A stretch of DNA of 64,000 nucleotides. Source: Omphiscola glabra (Eukaryota > Mollusca > Gastropoda > Lymnaeidae). Both the position numbers and the translations under genes were made by a program. How positions within the stretch are numbered: position 1 is the stretch's first letter; each line of letters opens with the position of its first letter. The notes under the pieces are model-generated. The model had not been told where the DNA came from. It ran no database searches and saw nothing but the letters and a program-made list of their open reading frames with translations. Of the stretch, positions 61,301 to 64,000 are shown in pieces. The stretch covers positions 49,357,013 to 49,421,012 of the forward strand of contig OZ024794.1 of assembly GCA_964017045.1 (NCBI GenBank), in the 5' to 3' direction.

Positions 61301-62947
61301 ACTGGGGACATGTTTCAGGTAGTTAGAAGTGTTCATATACTGTCTTAATTGGGACAAGTTTCAGGTAGTTAGAAGTGTTCATAGACTGTCTTAATTGTGA
61401 CAAGTTTCAGGTAGTTAGAAGAGTTTCATGCTCAGTGTCGCTTCTGCCGATTACTTGTCAGGTAGTTAGAAGTGTTCATAGACCGTCTAACTGAAGTGTT
61501 AGAATGTATTTGAATTATTTCATTTAACTTTCGATATTTTCCCGATGCATGACGGACAATGTCGACAGAAGTGATAAGTCAAAAACAAAGAGCAATGTGT
61601 ACTATCTAAGTGACATGTGTACTCTCTAAATGACATGTGTACTCTCTAACTGACATATGTGTACTCTCTAAATGACATATATGTACTCTCTAAATGACAT
61701 GTGTACTCTCTAAATGACATATAGGTACTCTCTAAATGACATGTGTACTCTCTAAATGACATATGTGTACTCTCTAAATGACATATGTGTACTCTCTAAA
61801 TGACATGTGTACTCTCTAAATGACATATAGGTACTCTCTAACTGACACATGTGTACTCTCTAAATGACACATGTGTACTCTCTAAATGACACATGTGTAC
61901 TCTCTAAATGACACGTGTACTTTCTAAATGACATGTGTACTCTCTAAATGAAGTGGGTTTCTCTTTCTTCTTCTTTTTATAGGGTTCTGGGGGAGGGTGG
62001 TAAACGTTAAGAGAGGGAGAAATCAAGGGACATAGAGGGAGAGAGTAAGAAAGGAAGAGAGAGGGGGGAGGTACAGACTGACAGAGGGGGGGGAGAGAGG
62101 GGAGTGAGAGGAGGAAATAGGGAATGTGAGAGAGAGAGTGGGAGATGGAGAGGGAAGAAGTGGAAGAAGTTTAGAGAGTGCGAGAGAGAGTGCGAGAGAG
62201 TGCGAGAGAGTGCGAGAGAGAGTGCGAGAGAGTGCGAGAGAGGGAAAGAGGAGGGGTAATAATTTAAATTCAAATTAAAATTTTTATCTTAAACTTTCCA
62301 CGGTGACACACAAGCAAATAACACGTTTTCTTCTTTAAAAATTTTGGATAATTTAAAACCATACACCAGAAAGTTGCTCTATTTAAAACCATACACCAGA
62401 AATTTGCTCTATTTAAAACCAAACACCAGAAAGTTGCTCTATTTAAAACCATACACCAGAAAGTTGCTACCATACACCAGAAAGTTGCTCTATTTCAACA
62501 ACACTTTGTTTTCAGTACGAAAGAGAGAGAGAGTGGGAGAGGGAAAGAGGAGGGGAAATAACTGAAATTCAAATTAAATTTTTTATCTTAAACTTTCCAC
62601 GGTGACACACAAGCAAATAACACGTTTTCTTCTTTACAAATTTTGGATAATTTAAAACCATACACCAGAAAGTTGCTCTATTAAAACCATACACCAGAAA
62701 TTTGCTCTATTTAAAACCATACACCAGAAATTTGCTCTATTTAAAACCATACACCAGAAAGTTGCTCTATTTAAAACCATACACCAGAAAGTTGCTCTAT
62801 TTCAACAACAATTTGTTTTCAGTACGAATTCAAGGGCAACTCCCAGCACGAGCGAGGAGGTTTTGACTTTGACATGAACTACAACTGGATACGTCCACCC
62901 CCACCCCCTGATGGTGTGGAGAGGAAGACATGGGCGGACCCCATCAA
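49178..62947 (+). CDS. Polypeptide N-acetylgalactosaminyltransferase, first seven coding exons (3' end outside window)
   Basis: The family transfers GalNAc from UDP-GalNAc to Ser/Thr, starting mucin-type O-glycans in the Golgi. Exons 49178-49390, 50010-50181, 51152-51302, 58498-58667, 59945-60112, 60947-61038 and 62823-62947 splice in frame to 363 residues plus two bases. Seen: type II anchor (about residues 7-28), then a stem; NQLASDRIPLRREI (160-173); LPKVGIVLIFHNELWSVLLR (190-209); LVDDASD (228-234), the nucleotide-binding acid cluster; ERKGLIEAR (260-268); FLDAHCE (282-288), the DxH Mn motif; GWLEPLL (292-298); GGFDFDMNYNW in exon 7. Arg261 matches the UDP-binding Arg201 of human GALNT2; Glu266 replaces the usual Arg of GLIRAR. 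The WGGEN block and ricin-type lectin domain should lie past 64000. Introns are mostly tandem repeats. Isoform not assigned. Confidence 0.94.
49717..49903. mobile_element. hAT MITE family B, intact copy in GALNT intron 1
   Basis: Ends cagaggcgtagttagg and ctagctacgcctctg; perfect 8 bp duplication atttgtac at 49709-49716 and 49904-49911. Interior shares ccgggtgccaaacactctag with the family. Confidence 0.93.
50010..50181 (+). CDS. GALNT coding exon 2 (stem)
   Basis: QIAMQISNRGPMKDLLASML to PLANPADD, stem region with one NLS glycosylation sequon. Acceptor cccattttag|CAAA, donor GATGATG|gtcagt, ends phase 1. Less conserved; accepted because splice sites and phase fit both neighbours. Confidence 0.82.
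50190..50308. repeat. ~35 bp minisatellite at the exon 2 donor
   Basis: Three to four copies of gggacatccacgaatggtgg plus catatagcta, starting within ten bases of the donor; the donor segment itself looks like a diverged partial unit. Confidence 0.88.
50326..50748 (+). repeat. 17-18 bp G-rich array in GALNT intron 2
   Basis: About 24 copies of ggggtggggttaggttg. G-rich on the coding strand, with GGGG/GGGGTTAGG runs able to form G-quadruplexes; resembles but is not telomeric repeat. Confidence 0.94.
51152..51302 (+). CDS. GALNT coding exon 3
   Basis: GYGGSGVKI to REIHINMP plus two bases. Acceptor tttgtcag|GTTAT, donor CCAGA|gtaggt, ends phase 2; joining to exon 4 makes MPEC with the conserved cysteine. 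Reading past this donor hits TAG at once. The donor is also the first unit of the 39 bp array. Confidence 0.88.
51296..52376. repeat. 39 bp array starting at the exon 3 donor
   Basis: About 27 copies of ccagtaggtcacacattcac plus tttacatcgacatgatatc. The first unit is the exon 3 end and donor (ccagagtaggtcaaacattt), and GTAGGT is kept in nearly every unit. Left copies (aaacattc, ttaagtagg) differ in blocks from right ones (ccagtagg, cacacattc). Confidence 0.96.
52503..52542. repeat. (CA)n microsatellite
   Basis: cacacaca-type run with interspersed tg. Confidence 0.88.
52606..53818. repeat. 21 bp array, ~57 copies
   Basis: Unit cactttactattaagatata plus g; variants with an extra at (atatatag), cactcaac and cttttcta recur in the same order, showing higher-order duplication. 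Confidence 0.97.
53819..54194. other. Unique spacer between two arrays in GALNT intron 3
   Basis: No exon found; a G run at 53988-53998. Confidence 0.5.
54195..57755. repeat. 47 bp array, ~75 copies, with 18-unit higher-order repeat
   Basis: Unit gccattgaaatataggaact then gac(c/t)aacattgagtgg and tagcactatga. Variants at three positions (gagcc/gatcc, gacc/gact/gatt, gtgg/gtga) form recurring strings. The rare aggtactg variant occurs only at 54917 and 55763, exactly 18 units apart. A gccgttgaaatgtaag variant occurs at 57254 and 57395, three units apart. The right end fades into diverged units up to 57755. Confidence 0.97.
58212..58336. mobile_element. Possible hAT MITE in GALNT intron 3
   Basis: Left end ctatggttcccaaactg and right end ggttttggaaaccgctg are inverted partners; interior AT-rich. 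No clear target duplication. Confidence 0.45.
58383..58520. repeat. 50 bp tandem repeat spanning the exon 4 acceptor
   Basis: Units at 58383, 58433 and 58483 share cgaatgtctcc(a/g)g and taaggttttacggtatcgct. The third runs into exon 4 itself. Confidence 0.95.
58498..58667 (+). CDS. GALNT coding exon 4 (start of catalytic domain)
   Basis: CEVLKYDTASLPKVGIV, LIFHNELWSVLLRT and LVDDASDK. Acceptor tgtctccag|GTGTGAG, donor AAAG|gtgctt, ends phase 1. Its acceptor is the last copy of a 50 bp tandem repeat. Confidence 0.93.
59203..59580. repeat. 22 bp array in GALNT intron 4
   Basis: About 17 copies of ttgttactgacctgtatctg plus cc. Confidence 0.96.
59945..60112 (+). CDS. GALNT coding exon 5 (DxH motif)
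   Basis: EFLGTPLENYLKIFGGKVKL, LPERKGLIEARLTG and AAFLDAHCEVHK. Acceptor ctgttttag|AGTT, donor AAAG|gtacaa, ends phase 1. Confidence 0.94.
60139..60352 (+). repeat. G-rich ~18 bp array in GALNT intron 5
   Basis: About 11 copies of gggcttgggggaacg-type unit, beginning some 26 bases after the exon 5 donor. G-rich on the coding strand. Confidence 0.93.
60822..60946. mobile_element. Possible hAT end next to the exon 6 acceptor
   Basis: cagtggttggcaaactcatt and later gagagccaaaatttct resemble a hAT terminus; the opposite end is missing, the exon acceptor following directly. Confidence 0.35.
60947..61038 (+). CDS. GALNT coding exon 6
   Basis: GWLEPLLQRIKEDDTVLAVP then NTDRLNWDTFQ; acceptor gtctttcag|GTTGG, donor TTTCAG|gtagtt, ends phase 0. 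The last 27 bases and donor are multiplied in the following intron. Confidence 0.94.
61012..61480. repeat. 47 bp array containing the exon 6 donor
   Basis: About ten copies of ccgtctcaactggggacacg plus tttcaggtagttagaagtgttcataga. The first copy is the real end of exon 6 and its donor; later copies keep tttcag|gtagtt. Third-party divergence is low, implying recent growth. Confidence 0.96.
61595..61955. repeat. 20-24 bp array in GALNT intron 6
   Basis: About 17 copies of gacatgtgtactctctaaat with atatgt, ataggt and acatgt length variants. Confidence 0.95.
62005..62255 (+). repeat. GA-rich low-complexity tract
   Basis: Purine-rich on the coding strand, with repeated gagagagtgc. Confidence 0.92.
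62227..62830. repeat. ~300 bp duplication with inner 30 bp repeats, including the exon 7 acceptor
   Basis: 62227-62520 and 62527-62830 share gagagggaaagaggagggg, ctttccacggtgacacacaa and several 30 bp units (aaaaccatacaccagaaagt plus tgctctattt). Both halves end tttgttttcagtacgaa, which in the second half is the real acceptor and first bases of exon 7. Confidence 0.94.
62823..62947 (+). CDS. GALNT coding exon 7
   Basis: YEFKGNSQHERGGFDFDMNY, then NWIRPPPPPDGVER and WADPI plus AA. Acceptor ttgttttcag|TACG, donor ATCAA|gtataa, ends phase 2, expecting a next exon beginning with the PTMAGGL-type block, which is not in the window. Confidence 0.92.
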
Positions 62948-63186
62948 GTATAATTACACAGTTAATTTCATAAACCCAGCGTTACTTAAAGAGAATACAT
63001 ATTATTTCGCTTTTCAATAATATATAGAGTATTGAGGATTTCAAAGGTTTGAATCTTTGTGTCCCTTTGCCAGGAACCCAAACCGAATCTATGGTCCCTG
63101 GCAACCAGTTCTCATTAAGCCCTGGTCAAGTTATGAATCAAAGTCAAAATCCTTTCAAATATAAAATGTGCATCATTAAAAGTGCG

Positions 63187-63490
63187 ATGCAACCAGTGAC
63201 TCGATGCACGGACAAAGGTTGTATTTGCAACCAGTGACTTGATGCATGGACAAAGGTTGTCTTTGCAACCAGTGACTCGATGCATGGACAAGGGTTGTCT
63301 TTGCAACCAGTGACTCGATGCATGGACAAAGGTTGTCTTTGCAACCAGCGACTCGATGCATGGACAAAGGTTGTCTTTGCAACCAGTGACTCAATGCATG
63401 AATAAAGGTTGTCTTTGCAACCAGTGACTCGATGCATGGACAATGGTTGTCTATGCAACCAGTGACTCGATGCATGGACAAAGGTTGTTT
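63187..63490. repeat. 38 bp array in GALNT intron 7
   Basis: Eight copies of gcaaccagtgactcgatgca plus tggacaaaggttgtcttt. Confidence 0.96.
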
Positions 63491-63822
63491 ATTCGAAATG
63501 TCACACACAAACCCAAAGGTCGCAGTATTTTCTGTCCTGTTTCTGTTGTTGTGGGGGGGGGGGGGGGTAAAAGTCATGGAGTGCTTAGTAATAATGGGGA
63601 GGACTAGAGGAAATTTGTGGATATTAATGTGCCTAATAGCTGTATATGTTAGACCGATACTAATAAATACCACGCTGTTGCAAATTTAAAAAAATAATAA
63701 ACATAAAAATATAATAAAGATTTCACGCAGTATTGGTCAGGTTTTCATCACTAATCAGATTAACATCGTATTTGCAAATAAAAATGTGAGCTTTACAGTT
63801 GGAACATTAAGAAGAATCATAG

Positions 63823-63950
63823 CCATGTATGTGGAACATGTCACAAAATTATAGCTATGTTATATGTTCCAACTACATAGCTCTAATGTTGTTACACGTT
63901 CCAACTACACAGCTATAATGTTGTTACACGTTCCAACTACATATCTACGT
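63823..63950. repeat. ~36 bp repeat, 3 copies
   Basis: gttccaactacatagct, taatgttgttacac-type units near the right edge. Confidence 0.85.
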
Positions 63951-64000
63951 TTTATCCAGAGCTTTACCATGCTAATTTCAATTTATGAAAGTATTTGTTT

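Overview
This 64 kb window is animal nuclear DNA. Its genes are split by GT-AG introns, the sequence is AT-rich, and it is packed with minisatellites and small hAT-type transposon relics. Protein content and repeat style fit a mollusc, most likely a gastropod; that assignment is inference from the sequence, not from a search. No rRNA, intact tRNA, CRISPR or bacterial-type operon was seen.

Three protein-coding genes can be rebuilt exon by exon. (1) On the minus strand, entering from the left edge, are the first three coding exons of INPP5A (type I inositol polyphosphate 5-phosphatase), with the start codon at 8835. (2) On the plus strand, 19583-25169, is a complete nine-exon SLC22 (major facilitator) organic-ion transporter of 538 residues; one of its introns is GC-AG. 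(3) On the plus strand, 49178 to 62947 and beyond the right edge, are the first seven coding exons (363 residues) of a Golgi polypeptide N-acetylgalactosaminyltransferase (GALNT). It has its membrane anchor and the DxH metal motif, but the rest of the catalytic domain and the lectin domain lie outside. The three genes have no evident joint pathway.

The intergenic stretches (9-19 kb and 25-49 kb) hold about 25 tandem arrays and transposon pieces. The pieces include three copies of one roughly 175 bp hAT MITE with perfect 8 bp target duplications, four copies resembling the SPIN hAT family, a second MITE family with one copy in GALNT intron 1, a Tc1/mariner-type MITE with perfect terminal repeats, a CR1/L2-like LINE 3' end, and three decayed autonomous hAT elements. 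Several younger MITEs sit inside older elements.

The most unusual region is the GALNT gene. By my hand tally roughly 60 percent of 49.2-63 kb is tandem repeat, including one array of about 75 copies of a 47 bp unit with an 18-unit higher-order period. Four of its splice junctions (exon 3 donor, exon 4 acceptor, exon 6 donor, exon 7 acceptor) lie inside the repeat unit itself, so the splice site and adjoining bases are multiplied in the intron.
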